This document shows positions 18,973-26,223 of a DNA stretch of 64,000 bases, piece after piece; the stretch's first letter is position 1; every line of letters begins with the position of its first letter. This stretch comes from Synechocystis sp. PCC 7338 (lineage in GTDB: Bacteria > Cyanobacteriota > Cyanobacteriia > Cyanobacteriales > Microcystaceae): contig NZ_CP054306.1 of the NCBI RefSeq assembly GCF_018282115.1, positions 853,488-917,487 on the forward strand, given 5' to 3'. The translations under genes and the position numbers were made by a program. The notes beneath the pieces are model-generated. The model was given only the letters and a program-made list of their open reading frames with translations. It was not told the origin of the DNA and searched no databases.

Positions 18973-19824
18973 ATGTACCAAAGTTACCCTCCTCTTTCTC
19001 CAAGGGAAACGTTACCCACCATGTATGACCTACCGAGCGAAGATCCGGAGGAGCCTGGGTTGCCGGACGAATTCCATTTATTGCAACCGGAACTACTGCG
19101 CCAGACTTTCCTGCCTCCGGAGCACGAAGGAGAAGATGTTTTTGCCGCCAGTGACCTTAATCTTTACTACGACCCAAGACATCCCCAATGGTATAAACGG
19201 CCGGACTGGTTTGGGGTGTTGGGGGTATCCCGTTTATATGATCAGCGGGACTTGCGCCTCAGTTATGTGATCTGGCAAGAGGGCATTGCCCCCCTGGTGG
19301 TGGTGGAATTGCTCTCCCCAGGCACGGAAAAAGAAGACCTGGGGCGGAGTTTGCGAGATGCCAGTCAGCCCCCCAATAAGTGGACGGTGTATGAGCAGAT
19401 TTTGCGAATTCCCTACTATTTTGTGTTTAATCGCTACACCGATGAGTTACGGGCGTTTGGCCTAGTGCAAGGTATTTACCAACCACTATTGCCTGAGGGA
19501 CCGGGTATCTGGCTGGAAAAAGCCCAATTGGGACTAGGTCTTTGGCGGGGTGAATATCAGGGTATAGACCGGCTCTGGTTGCGGTGGTATGACGAACAGC
19601 ATAGTTGGATTCTGACTCCGGCGGAACGGGAAGCCCAACGGGCAGAACGGGAAAAATCCAGGGCAGAACAGGAAAAATCCAGGGCAGAACAGGAAAAATC
19701 CAGGGCAGAACAGGAAAAATCCAGGGCAGAACAGGAAGCCCAGAGGGCAGAACGGGAAAAATCCAGAGCAGATCGCCTAGCGGCCAAATTAAGAGAGTTG
19801 GGACTGGACCCCGATGAAGCCTAA
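18973..19824 (+). CDS. Uma2-family protein with heptad-repeat coiled-coil tail
   Basis: Uma2/DUF820 paralogue, 283 residues from ATG 18973 (MYQSYPPLSPRE); GTG 18958 would add five residues. The core includes FAASDLNLYYDP, KRPDWFGVLGV, APLVVVELLSPGTEKED and IPYYFVFNRYTDEL. The tail (about residues 215-283) contains repeats of AEQEKSR encoded by nearly identical 21-bp units, ending DRLAAKLRELGLDPDEA. The repeat number is likely to vary between strains by slippage. Only about 48 bp separate it from wzm, suggesting cotranscription. Confidence 0.85.
   Translation: MYQSYPPLSPRETLPTMYDLPSEDPEEPGLPDEFHLLQPELLRQTFLPPEHEGEDVFAASDLNLYYDPRHPQWYKRPDWFGVLGVSRLYDQRDLRLSYVIWQEGIAPLVVVELLSPGTEKEDLGRSLRDASQPPNKWTVYEQILRIPYYFVFNRYTDELRAFGLVQGIYQPLLPEGPGIWLEKAQLGLGLWRGEYQGIDRLWLRWYDEQHSWILTPAEREAQRAEREKSRAEQEKSRAEQEKSRAEQEKSRAEQEAQRAEREKSRADRLAAKLRELGLDPDEA
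19622..19767 (+). repeat. 21-bp tandem repeats encoding coiled-coil heptads
   Basis: Near-identical copies of a GCAGAACAGGAAAAATCCAGG-like unit follow one another inside the Uma2 tail. Each encodes one heptad (AEQEKSR or AEREKSR), so length changes keep both the reading frame and the coiled-coil register. Confidence 0.85.
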
Positions 19825-19872
19825 CAATGAACGTTGACCGGGCCCCAGGGCACGAGAAATTTACCGAAAAGT

Positions 19873-20703
19873 ATGAATACTTCCCCCCCAGAACTAATTA
19901 TTGAAGCAGGACGTACTGAGCGTCAGTATTGGCAGGATCTATGGCGCTATCGGGAGTTGTTTTATACCCTGGCCTGGCGAGACATTGCGGTGCGCTACAA
20001 ACAAACGGCGATCGGTGTGGCTTGGGCCCTTATTCGACCATTTCTGACCATGGTGGTATTTACGGTGGTATTTGGTAAGTTGGCCAATTTGCCTTCGGAG
20101 GGGGTGCCTTACCCCATTCTGGTGTTTGCGGGGATGTTGCCCTGGCAGTTTTTTTCCACTTCCCTCAGTGCGGCTAGCGATAGCCTGATTGCCAATGCCA
20201 ATTTAATTTCCAAGGTTTATTTTCCTCGGTTGGTGGTGCCCACCAGTGCAGTGGTGACTAGTTTTGTGGATTTTTTAATTGCCGGGATGATTATGCTCGG
20301 GCTAATGGCTTGGTATAACTTTCTCCCCAGTTGGCACGTTATTACCCTACCGTTATTTATTTTGATTGCTTTTATGGCTTCCATGGGAGCAGGATTGTGG
20401 CTTTGTTCCCTCAATGTCAAGTACCGGGATTTTCGTTACATTGTGCCGTTCATTGTCCAATTTGGTTTGTATATCTCCCCAGTGGGTTTTAGCAGTAATG
20501 TGGTGCCGGAAAGGTGGCGGTTGCTCTATTCTATTAACCCAATGGTGAGTGTGATCGATGGTTTTCGTTGGGCCATTTTGGGGGGAGAATCGACTCTTTT
20601 TTTACCGGGGTTTTTGTTATCTTTACTGTTGGTGATCGTTATTTTCGTAACGGGCATTCTCTATTTTCGCAAAGTAGAACGCACCTTTGCCGATGTGATC
20701 TAA
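19873..20703 (+). CDS. wzm: O-antigen/LPS ABC exporter, permease subunit
   Basis: ABC-2 type permease of 276 residues from ATG 19873 (MNTSPPELIIEAGRTERQYW); an upstream start at 19834 is possible but less natural. It exports undecaprenyl-linked polysaccharide together with Wzt. The family lead YRELFYTLAWRDIAVRYKQT is followed by six membrane spans, LNVKYRDFRYIVPFIVQFGLY and the typical NPMVSVIDGFRWAILG. Its ATPase partner lies 12 kb downstream at 32.8 kb, an unusual separation since the two are normally adjacent. The DUF3782-like relic starts 8 bp after the stop. Confidence 0.93.
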   Translation: MNTSPPELIIEAGRTERQYWQDLWRYRELFYTLAWRDIAVRYKQTAIGVAWALIRPFLTMVVFTVVFGKLANLPSEGVPYPILVFAGMLPWQFFSTSLSAASDSLIANANLISKVYFPRLVVPTSAVVTSFVDFLIAGMIMLGLMAWYNFLPSWHVITLPLFILIAFMASMGAGLWLCSLNVKYRDFRYIVPFIVQFGLYISPVGFSSNVVPERWRLLYSINPMVSVIDGFRWAILGGESTLFLPGFLLSLLLVIVIFVTGILYFRKVERTFADVI

Positions 20704-20710
20704 TTAAACT

Positions 20711-21007
20711 ATTGATAATGGTGAGGAAGGGATAGAGTTTGACTTATTGGTGGTGGACACTGCCCAGTCCGTGGCGATCGAGGTGAAAAGTAAACTGACC
20801 CAAAGGGATGTGGATGAACAGCTGGAGCGGCTGGGTAAATTTAAGCGCTTATTACCTCGTTATCAAAATATTCAACTACTAGGGGCAATGATGGCCCCAT
20901 CGGAAGTAGCCCGTTACGCCTATCGTCAAGGTTTGTTTGTGATTACCCAATCTGGGGAAGATTTGGTGATTCTCAATGATGCCAAATTTCAATCTAAAGC
21001 CTGGTAA
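20711..21007 (+). pseudogene. C-terminal relic of a DUF3782-like PD-(D/E)XK protein
   Basis: The relic begins abruptly 8 bp after the wzm stop, at the codons for DNGEEGIEF, and runs to the normal end (LVILNDAKFQSKAW). It matches the last half of the intact gene at 27185-27778. It lacks the N-terminal coiled coil and carries a three-codon shortening (LLGAMMAPSE versus LLGAVAVMVAPSE). The nuclease-like residues (FDLLVVD, VAIEVKSK) survive, but no start or leader remains. The abrupt edge marks a recombination junction. Confidence 0.8.
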
Positions 21008-21082
21008 GACCAAAGGCGATCGCCATTATTATATTCTCAAAGTCGAGCTAAACTTGGATTAAAATAAAAAGCAGATACTCCC

Positions 21083-21178
21083 ATGAAACAACTCTATGAA
21101 AGGGACTATAGCCAATAGGCAGAAACCATGGCCGGTCTCCTTGCTGTAGGAGATTTTACGGCCCTAGAAATCGAAAAT
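21083..21178 (+). pseudogene. N-terminal relic of a DUF29 gene
   Basis: From ATG 21083 the frame reads MKQLYERDYSQ, a TAG stop where the family has Trp, then AETMAGLLAVGDFTALEIENL. This matches the start of DUF29 proteins (LYEQDYxxWLExTxxLL...FxxLDxENL). The rest of the gene is gone; the VapC gene ends directly after it on the other strand. Confidence 0.7.
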
Positions 21179-21595
21179 TTATTTGGGAACTAACACAGAA
21201 GGCTGAAGACCCAAGCGTTCCACCCGCCGCGCAAACCGTTTATCGTCGAAGCTGACAAAATGTTGGCATTGTTGACTAGCAGCAAGATGGAGAGCATCTG
21301 CAAAATCAAGTCCCTGTAAATGCCACTGTAGTGCCGGGGAAACCTGCGCCCAACCTTCAACTGTCACATACTCTAATCCCAACAAATGACGAATCACCCG
21401 CGCAAAATCTTCCCGCTGGAAGTCATAAAATGCCCGTAACACCCATTCCAACTCTAAAACGACAGTTATAGGGACAAACAAACTGGTAGATTCAGTAAAA
21501 ATCTTGTAAGCAAAAATTCTTTGTTCTTCTGCTTCCGGGTCGTTAGGATCATTCACATAAAATCCGGCCAAGATATTGGTATCAACCCCGATCAT
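21179..21595 (-). CDS. PIN-domain toxin, VapC-like
   Basis: A predicted ribonuclease of 138 residues from ATG 21595 (MIGVDTNILAGFYVND). The acidic PIN residues are visible: Asp4-5 region VDTN, VVLELEWVLRAFY, DFADALHLAAS and FVSFDDKRF. VapC toxins cleave initiator tRNA or rRNA when free. The start overlaps the end of the AbrB-like antitoxin gene by 14 bp, as expected for a coupled pair. A longer frame upstream is just antitoxin-overlapping sequence. Confidence 0.88.
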   Translation of the reverse strand: MIGVDTNILAGFYVNDPNDPEAEEQRIFAYKIFTESTSLFVPITVVLELEWVLRAFYDFQREDFARVIRHLLGLEYVTVEGWAQVSPALQWHLQGLDFADALHLAASQQCQHFVSFDDKRFARRVERLGLQPSVLVPK

Positions 21596-21839
21596 GTTGT
21601 TCCTGCATCGCTTGGGCAACGTCAAAATCTTTGAGAAATCTGGGTTTTGTCGGTGGACAAACCAACATCCCAAATCCCTCATCTATATCAGTATGAGATT
21701 GGGGACGCTGAAGTTCTACACGAATACTTTCACCATCTAAGGAGAAGGAAAGTTTACAACCGGGTTTGATGCCTAGTCGCTTGCGGATCTCAATGGGAAT
21801 CACCACTTGTCCTTTCTGGGAAACTGTTACATTCGTCAT
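21582..21839 (-). CDS. AbrB/SpoVT-type antitoxin, VapB-like
   Basis: An 85-residue antitoxin. The N-terminal swapped-hairpin domain is clear: MTNVTVSQKGQVVIPIEIRK, RLGIKPGCKLSFSLDGE. The C-terminal half (PPTKPRFLKDFDVAQAMQEQ) would wrap and block the PIN toxin encoded directly downstream. It starts at ATG 21839. TA pairs of this class autorepress through the AbrB-like domain; an operator was not located. Confidence 0.88.
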   Translation of the reverse strand: MTNVTVSQKGQVVIPIEIRKRLGIKPGCKLSFSLDGESIRVELQRPQSHTDIDEGFGMLVCPPTKPRFLKDFDVAQAMQEQHDRG

Positions 21840-22012
21840 TGTCTTAGCGTCTTACTTGGTAAGACAGTTATAACAAACTGAATATTGAAGAAAATCCATA
21901 AAGGCAATCGCCTACGGATCTACCCCCTAAAATAAAATTAACTAGGAAACGGTCAATTTTGACTGGGGACAAGGCCAAAACCAGAGATTTTCCACTCAAA
22001 TTGTAATTTTTT

Positions 22013-22467
22013 ATGAATACTATCAATACACTCTACGAACAGAATTATTGTCTTTGGCTCCAGGAAACTTACCAACTGCTAGACCAGGCTCACTTTGAGC
22101 AACTGGATTTGGAGCATTTAAAGGAGGAGATTATCAGCTTGGGCAATGAACAAAGACGTAAGATGGATAGTTAGCTGCGGCAGTTACTCATTCATCTATT
22201 ATTGTATCAATATTGGGATGCAGAGAAGGAACGTTGTGCCAAAGTGCCAAAGGTTAGCAAATTGAAATTGATAATTTTCGTTTTGAGCTTGAGTTATTGC
22301 TAAAGTCTAAAGCTTTGTACAATTACTTCCTAGAGGAGATTGAAAAGATTTATCAAAAAGCAAGACGCCAGGCCGTGAGAAAGAGTGAATTATCTGCGGG
22401 TCTCTTTCCTGAAAGTTGTCCATTTTCTGCGAATGAGTTACTAAATCCAGAGTTTTTTCCTGATTAA
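22013..22467 (+). pseudogene. DUF29 gene with nonsense and frameshift lesions
   Basis: Starting at ATG 22013 (MNTINTLYEQNYCLWLQETY) it closely matches the intact DUF29 gene at 28274-28720. TAC (Tyr, in DSYLRQLL) has become TAG, and a further length change around 22245-22262 (AKVPKVSKLK-like) shifts the frame before the recovered end (LLNPEFFPD). It is a non-functional copy. The following wzt scar and HicB repeat the order seen at 28.3-29.3 kb. Confidence 0.85.
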
Positions 22468-22499
22468 GAATTGAATAATTATTTTTTTGACTTTGTCTG

Positions 22500-22564
22500 G
22501 TAAGCTGACGCTATCTGGTTGGGGCATTTTAAGAATTTTATCTATGTCTGATAGGATCATTTGA
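22500..22564 (+). pseudogene. Minimal 5' scar of wzt (relic a)
   Basis: The stretch GTAAGCTGACGCTATC...TTTTAAGAATTTTATCTATG and the codons MSDRII, then stop, parallels the leader and start of the larger wzt relic at 29719 (MSDTVI). Only the start-codon region of wzt survives. It is best seen by comparing 22505-22560 with 29680-29735. Confidence 0.6.
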
Positions 22565-22588
22565 GTCAAAAGCTAAGGTGATCTAGTG

Positions 22589-22786
22589 ATGAATATTAAA
22601 GCAATTATCCATGGGGCAGAAGAGGGCGGTTACTGGGCTGGGATTCCGATTTTTTCGGGCTGCTATACCCAAGGTGAGACAATGGAGGAGGTTATGGCAA
22701 ACCTGAAGAAAGTCATCAGTCTTTATCTGGAGGTTAAACCAGAAAAAATTAGTCAAGCCGACAAAATAGTTGAATTGATTCTATAA
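22589..22786 (+). CDS. hicB: Orphan HicB-like antitoxin
   Basis: A 65-residue HicB-type protein from ATG 22589 (MNIKAIIHGAEEGGYWAGIP), with the partial RNase-H-like fold seen in IPIFSGCYTQGETMEEVMAN. It is about 85% identical by eye to the HicB at 29103-29300. That copy is followed by hicA; here no hicA follows and a Uma2 gene comes 28 bp later. It may be a leftover antitoxin that could still neutralise the other HicA. The upstream GTG at 22586 is an alternative start. Confidence 0.8.
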   Translation: MNIKAIIHGAEEGGYWAGIPIFSGCYTQGETMEEVMANLKKVISLYLEVKPEKISQADKIVELIL

Positions 22787-22814
22787 CTAATTTACTCTTC
22801 TGATCTGCATGATT

Positions 22815-23378
22815 ATGGCTACAGTTCTAGACCTTCAGCCAATTGTTTCATTAGATCGAGGTCAATTTTATCAGCTTTGTCAAAATAATCCTGACCTCAT
22901 CTTAGAAAGAGACCCCGAGGGAAAGCTTATTATTATGTCCCCAGTTGGCGGTGAAAGTGGTGCCCAAGAAGCGAGCCTTATTTTCAAGGTATCTCTCTGG
23001 AATCATCAAAATCAACTCGGCATTGTCTTTAGCTCTTCGACAATCTTTAGCTTGCCCCAAGGTGGCGATCGCTCTCCTGATGTCGCTTGGATCTCCCGAA
23101 ATAATTGGGAAAAACTAGCCCCAGCAGAACGGGAGGGTTTTCCCCCAATTTGTCCTGATTTTGTGATTGAACTCAGATCAAAAAGCGATCGCCTTAAGCC
23201 TTTACAAGACAAAATGCTAGAGTACCTAAAATCTGGTTTACAACTAGGCTGGCTAATCAATCGACAACAAAAGCAAGTGGAAACATATCGTCAAAATCAA
23301 CCCATGGAAATAATCAATTTCCCCGTAAAATTATCCGGAGAGGATTTTTTGCCTGGATTTAGCCTTTCTCTAGACTAG
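22815..23378 (+). CDS. Uma2-family putative endonuclease
   Basis: This is a 187-residue Uma2/DUF820 protein from ATG 22815 (MATVLDLQPIVSLDRGQFYQ). Core motifs are LIIMSPVGGESGAQEASL, SLPQGGDRSPDVAWIS (core Asp), ICPDFVIELRSKSDRLKPLQ (core Glu-X-Arg-Ser in place of Lys) and LGWLINRQQKQVETYR. The copy at 42006-42569 is a near-duplicate, and the similarity continues about 40 bp past both stops (CTACTTACTAAGCCCAACC), so the whole block was duplicated. Confidence 0.87.
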   Translation: MATVLDLQPIVSLDRGQFYQLCQNNPDLILERDPEGKLIIMSPVGGESGAQEASLIFKVSLWNHQNQLGIVFSSSTIFSLPQGGDRSPDVAWISRNNWEKLAPAEREGFPPICPDFVIELRSKSDRLKPLQDKMLEYLKSGLQLGWLINRQQKQVETYRQNQPMEIINFPVKLSGEDFLPGFSLSLD

Positions 23379-23603
23379 AATTTTTGACGCTACTTACTAA
23401 GCCCAACCAAGACAAGTTTTCCATATATTTAATGCCTGGGAATGCGACAAACAGACACCAGTAATATTTCTGGTGACAAGATGCGTCATTCTAGGACGAT
23501 CGCCTTTATATTTTATGGCATAAACCAAGACGAAAAATCCTACTCCCAATCATGGTTGGGATCACAGAGGGAATCATCGGCGATCACCTTGCCTGAGAAG
23601 TTT

Positions 23604-23672
23604 ACAGTAAATATAATCGATTTGTTCTAAATTTAGAGGGTCTGAAAATGACGGATTTAGAAAGGCGACCGT
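23604..23672 (+). repeat. Dispersed repeat 1, copy A (divergent, shortened)
   Basis: The motif AATTTAG-GGGTCTGAAAATG and its surroundings match copies B (26061-26155) and C (27033-27127). Copy A lacks the left HIP1 end and has a changed right HIP1 (GCGACCGTC). Confidence 0.8.
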
Positions 23673-23704
23673 CACAGTAATACAGTAGACAATTAATTTT
23701 TTTC

Positions 23705-23836
23705 AATGCCCAAACCATCTCCACTGCTTTTACAAGTAACCCAGCCCACGAAAACTCTTCCCATTAATCAATCTAATATTTCAGGTAGAGCAGCGAATCT
23801 TTCAGTGGCAATAAATACCAATAAATGGCGATCGCC
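23705..23836 (+). repeat. Dispersed repeat 2, copy 1
   Basis: The block from AATGCCCAAACCATC to GGCGATCGCC shares ordered segments (TTTTACAAGTAACCCAGCCC, CATTAATCAATCT, ATATTTCAGGT, TGGCAATAAA) with 42590-42709 and, more weakly, with 41856-41956. All copies end at a HIP1 palindrome. Confidence 0.65.
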
Positions 23837-23872
23837 TAGAATAAGGACACAACAAATTGGGTTTTGCCCACT

Positions 23873-24547
23873 ATGACTAAGGCTGAAATCAAAGACCTGA
23901 TCCAAAAAGAACTGCCCCAACTCCTCGCCCAAGACCCTCTAGTGCGGGATTTTGTTCTGCGCACCGTCTCCGAATACTACGCTCCCCGTACAGAATTTGA
24001 CCAACGCTTTAACCGTGTTCTGGACGAATTGCAACGCGATCGGGAGGAGCAACGGCAGAAATGGGAGGAAAACACCCAACGCCTAGACAGAATAGAAGCC
24101 CAGAACAGTGCGACCTTAGCAGAAATCCAAAAAGCTAACCGTCGCTATGAAAGCACCATTGGCGCCTTGGGGTCTCGGTGGGGTCTGCACTCGGAGGCTA
24201 GCTTCCGCAATGGCCTCAAGGCAATTTTAGAGGAGTCTTTTGGGGGGGAAGTGCTAAACCTCAATGAATTTGATGACGAGGATATGGTGTTTGGCCGTCC
24301 TGACCAGGTGGAAATTGATCTAATTATCAAAAATGACACTGTGATTGTCTGTGAGATTAAATCCTCTATCAGTAAGCCGGAAATGTACAGTTTTGACCGC
24401 AAAGTTGCGTTTTATCAGCAACGCCACCAGAGCTCCGTAAGTCGTAAGATGGTCATCTCCCCCATGGTGGATGATCGAGCTAGACCTGTGGCAGAGGCTC
24501 TAGGTATTGAAATTTATAGTTATGCTGATACTGTGGAAAATCTTTAA
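23873..24547 (+). CDS. DUF3782-like PD-(D/E)XK nuclease-fold protein, paralogue 1
   Basis: The protein has 224 residues from ATG 23873 (MTKAEIKDLIQKELPQLL). An N-terminal helical part and a coiled coil (about 45-95, ELQRDREEQRQKWEE) precede a nuclease-like domain: GALGSRWGLHSEASFRNGLK, FGRPDQVEIDLIIKND (core Asp), VIVCEIKSS (Glu-X-Lys) and a closing ALGIEIYSYAD. Substrate and role are unknown; the family is often multicopy in cyanobacteria. The paralogue at 26224-26919 is similar throughout. The stop abuts the chimeric relic at 24548. Confidence 0.8.
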   Translation: MTKAEIKDLIQKELPQLLAQDPLVRDFVLRTVSEYYAPRTEFDQRFNRVLDELQRDREEQRQKWEENTQRLDRIEAQNSATLAEIQKANRRYESTIGALGSRWGLHSEASFRNGLKAILEESFGGEVLNLNEFDDEDMVFGRPDQVEIDLIIKNDTVIVCEIKSSISKPEMYSFDRKVAFYQQRHQSSVSRKMVISPMVDDRARPVAEALGIEIYSYADTVENL

Positions 24548-25122
24548 AGTTTGGGCACTGTTGGGGCAATTAGCCAAGTCCCAGAAGGAGACTGAGCGAC
24601 TCTTCCCAGAGACTGGTCGCCGTTTTCAACAAACAGAACGATTACTTAAGGAACAAAGCCAAAAAACGGATGAGCAAATTAGGGCCGTTAACAAAGAATT
24701 GGGAGAATTAGGCAATCGCCTGGGGGAATTTGTGGAATGGCAGGTACGCCCGGCGGCGGTGAAATTATTTCGAGAGCGGGGCATTGCAGTGCGTGCGGGA
24801 ATTATCCCGGGATGTTTCCGTTGATAATGGCGAAGAAGGCATCGAGGTAGACTTATTGGTGGTAGACACTACCCAGGCTGTGGCGATCAAGCAGTATCAA
24901 CCAGAACGTCAGGGCAATTCTCGGCAAGCGACGATTCGGGAACAACGGCGTCAGATTGACCGTTTGCTACACAAAAATTCAGGTCTAAAGGGTCGCTGGC
25001 AGGAAGCTTGGTTAGATGGGCGGGATTTGGCGATCCGGGAAACGGGGCTGGATGAATCTATTCTTCCAGAAACGCCCTGTTTTAATGCTGAACAGGTTCG
25101 AGATGAAGGTTATTGGCCTTAA
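24548..25122 (+). pseudogene. Chimeric relic: DUF3782-like 5' part joined to DUF29 3' part
   Basis: The sequence begins in the middle of codon 8 of the 27185-type gene (VWALLGQLAKSQKETER), without a start. It runs through the coiled coil, then a 4-bp duplication (GTGCGTGCGGG instead of GTGCGGG at about 24789) shifts the frame. It continues to DTTQAVAI and switches at about 24890 to the C-terminal half of a DUF29 gene (YQPERQGNSRQATIREQRRQ to the family end QVRDEGYWP), matching 50047-50287. Two multicopy families are therefore fused at a recombination point. Confidence 0.85.
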
Positions 25123-25182
25123 CTTCCGACTTGGCGATCGCCGTTAGAATTGATTAATATCATTAATCTGGACAGAATACTA

Positions 25183-25545
25183 ATGGTTAGCCTTAACCAG
25201 GTTAGACAATATCTCAAGCATAAAAATGACAAGCAAAGATGCGAACGTTTAGCTTTATGGGAGACAGCCCAAGAAGACACAAAAAATATTGTGGCAATGA
25301 TCATTGAAAACTATCATCCCCAAGGCATTATTCAATGGGGGTCACTTTTGGAACCAAGGCATTTTTCTGAGGCATCTGATATTGATCTCGCTATTGTTGG
25401 GCTAGATTCAGCTTCATTTATGAAACTGCTAGCAGAAGCGGAAGAAATGACTCAATTTCCCCTGGACTTGCTACAATTTGAGCGCATCCATCCATCTTTT
25501 CAGAAAATAATCGCAATGAAGGGGAGGGTTATTTATGAACAATGA
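25183..25545 (+). CDS. MNT-type nucleotidyltransferase antitoxin of a HEPN/MNT pair
   Basis: A 120-residue minimal nucleotidyltransferase from ATG 25183. The signature is QWGSLLEPRHFSEASDIDLA, the GS...DxD motif that binds ATP and metal. In characterised HEPN/MNT (type VII) pairs this enzyme adenylylates a tyrosine of the HEPN toxin and silences it. The next gene overlaps by 11 bp and encodes the HEPN-like partner, so the two form a unit. An upstream in-frame start at 25150 is less likely. Confidence 0.85.
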   Translation: MVSLNQVRQYLKHKNDKQRCERLALWETAQEDTKNIVAMIIENYHPQGIIQWGSLLEPRHFSEASDIDLAIVGLDSASFMKLLAEAEEMTQFPLDLLQFERIHPSFQKIIAMKGRVIYEQ

Positions 25546-26029
25546 AGCATTGCTGTTGCTAGTCGGTGAAATTAGGGAAAGTCTAGTAGTTCTCAAGCAG
25601 ATAAATCAACTGTATGTATCCTATAGTCAAACATTTACGGCAATAGACAAGCGAGATATTCGAGACGCTGTATTGCTCGCAGATATCCTCTGCAATACCT
25701 ATACCTGCATAGAAACTATCCTATTTAGAATTTCTCGGGGGTTTGAAAATCATCTTGATCCTAATCAATGGCATAAAGAGCTTTTACGCAAAATGCGTAT
25801 CGATGTTCCTGGTATTCGTAAAGCTGTTTTGTCGAAACAGTCCTATCAACTACTGGACGAATTGAGGCGTTTTCGCCACTTCAAACGATATTATTACGAT
25901 TTTGATTACGACTGGTCACGATTAGATTATTTGCGGTTAGTATATGAAAAACTGCTACCGATAATTGAACGTGAGCTTGATAGTTACGCAGAGTTTTTAT
26001 TGGAATGCTCGGACATCGAAAATGCTTAA
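25535..26029 (+). CDS. HEPN-like ribonuclease toxin of a HEPN/MNT pair
   Basis: This 164-residue all-helical protein has the layout of HEPN toxins. The likely catalytic and modified region is LLDELRRFRHFKRYYYDFDY, an Arg-rich/His motif followed by three tyrosines that could be the AMP acceptors. The motif differs from the textbook R-X4-6-H spacing, so activity is inferred from position next to the MNT gene and overall shape. It starts at ATG 25535 inside the MNT gene, indicating translational coupling. Confidence 0.78.
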   Translation: MNNEALLLLVGEIRESLVVLKQINQLYVSYSQTFTAIDKRDIRDAVLLADILCNTYTCIETILFRISRGFENHLDPNQWHKELLRKMRIDVPGIRKAVLSKQSYQLLDELRRFRHFKRYYYDFDYDWSRLDYLRLVYEKLLPIIERELDSYAEFLLECSDIENA

Positions 26030-26060
26030 GTTAAGTCGATAAACCAAAAACTTGGATTGA

Positions 26061-26155
26061 TGGCGATCGCCTCGTCTGACTAGCTTGCAGTAAGTGTAAT
26101 CAATTTGTTCTAAATTTAGGGGGTCTGAAAATGGCGGATTTAGAAAGGCGATCGC
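26061..26155 (+). repeat. Dispersed repeat 1, copy B
   Basis: A 95-bp block with GGCGATCGCC at both ends, almost identical to copy C at 27033-27127 (about four differences by eye). The two copies flank the DUF3782-like gene at 26224-26919, forming a direct-repeat pair. Confidence 0.9.
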
Positions 26156-26223
26156 CCAGGGCTATGATGTAGGTTCAACAATTCGTCCATCAGAAACTTT
26201 CAAAGTTGATGTGATATTTAACC

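Larger units (their letters stand above)
23379..23872 (+). other. Intergenic stretch with two dispersed-repeat copies
   Basis: No gene is called in these 494 bp. They hold the tail of the duplicated Uma2 block (to about 23420), a repeat-1 copy (23604-23672) and a repeat-2 copy (23705-23836). Short open frames here contain HIP1 sites and show no protein signature. Confidence 0.6.

Noticed and set aside
19622-19767. CRISPR-like tandem array
   Set aside because: Units are contiguous 21-mers without spacers and are in frame inside a gene. No CRISPR array or cas gene was seen anywhere in the window.
19557-19787. Minus-strand open frame rich in Ser/Ala/Leu over the Uma2 tail
   Set aside because: It is the shadow of the 21-bp heptad repeats; any repeat with a multiple-of-three period keeps antisense frames open.
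23442-23630. 62-codon frame between the Uma2 gene and repeat 1
   Set aside because: Runs across HIP1-type sites and into the repeat copy; no motif or homologue within the window.
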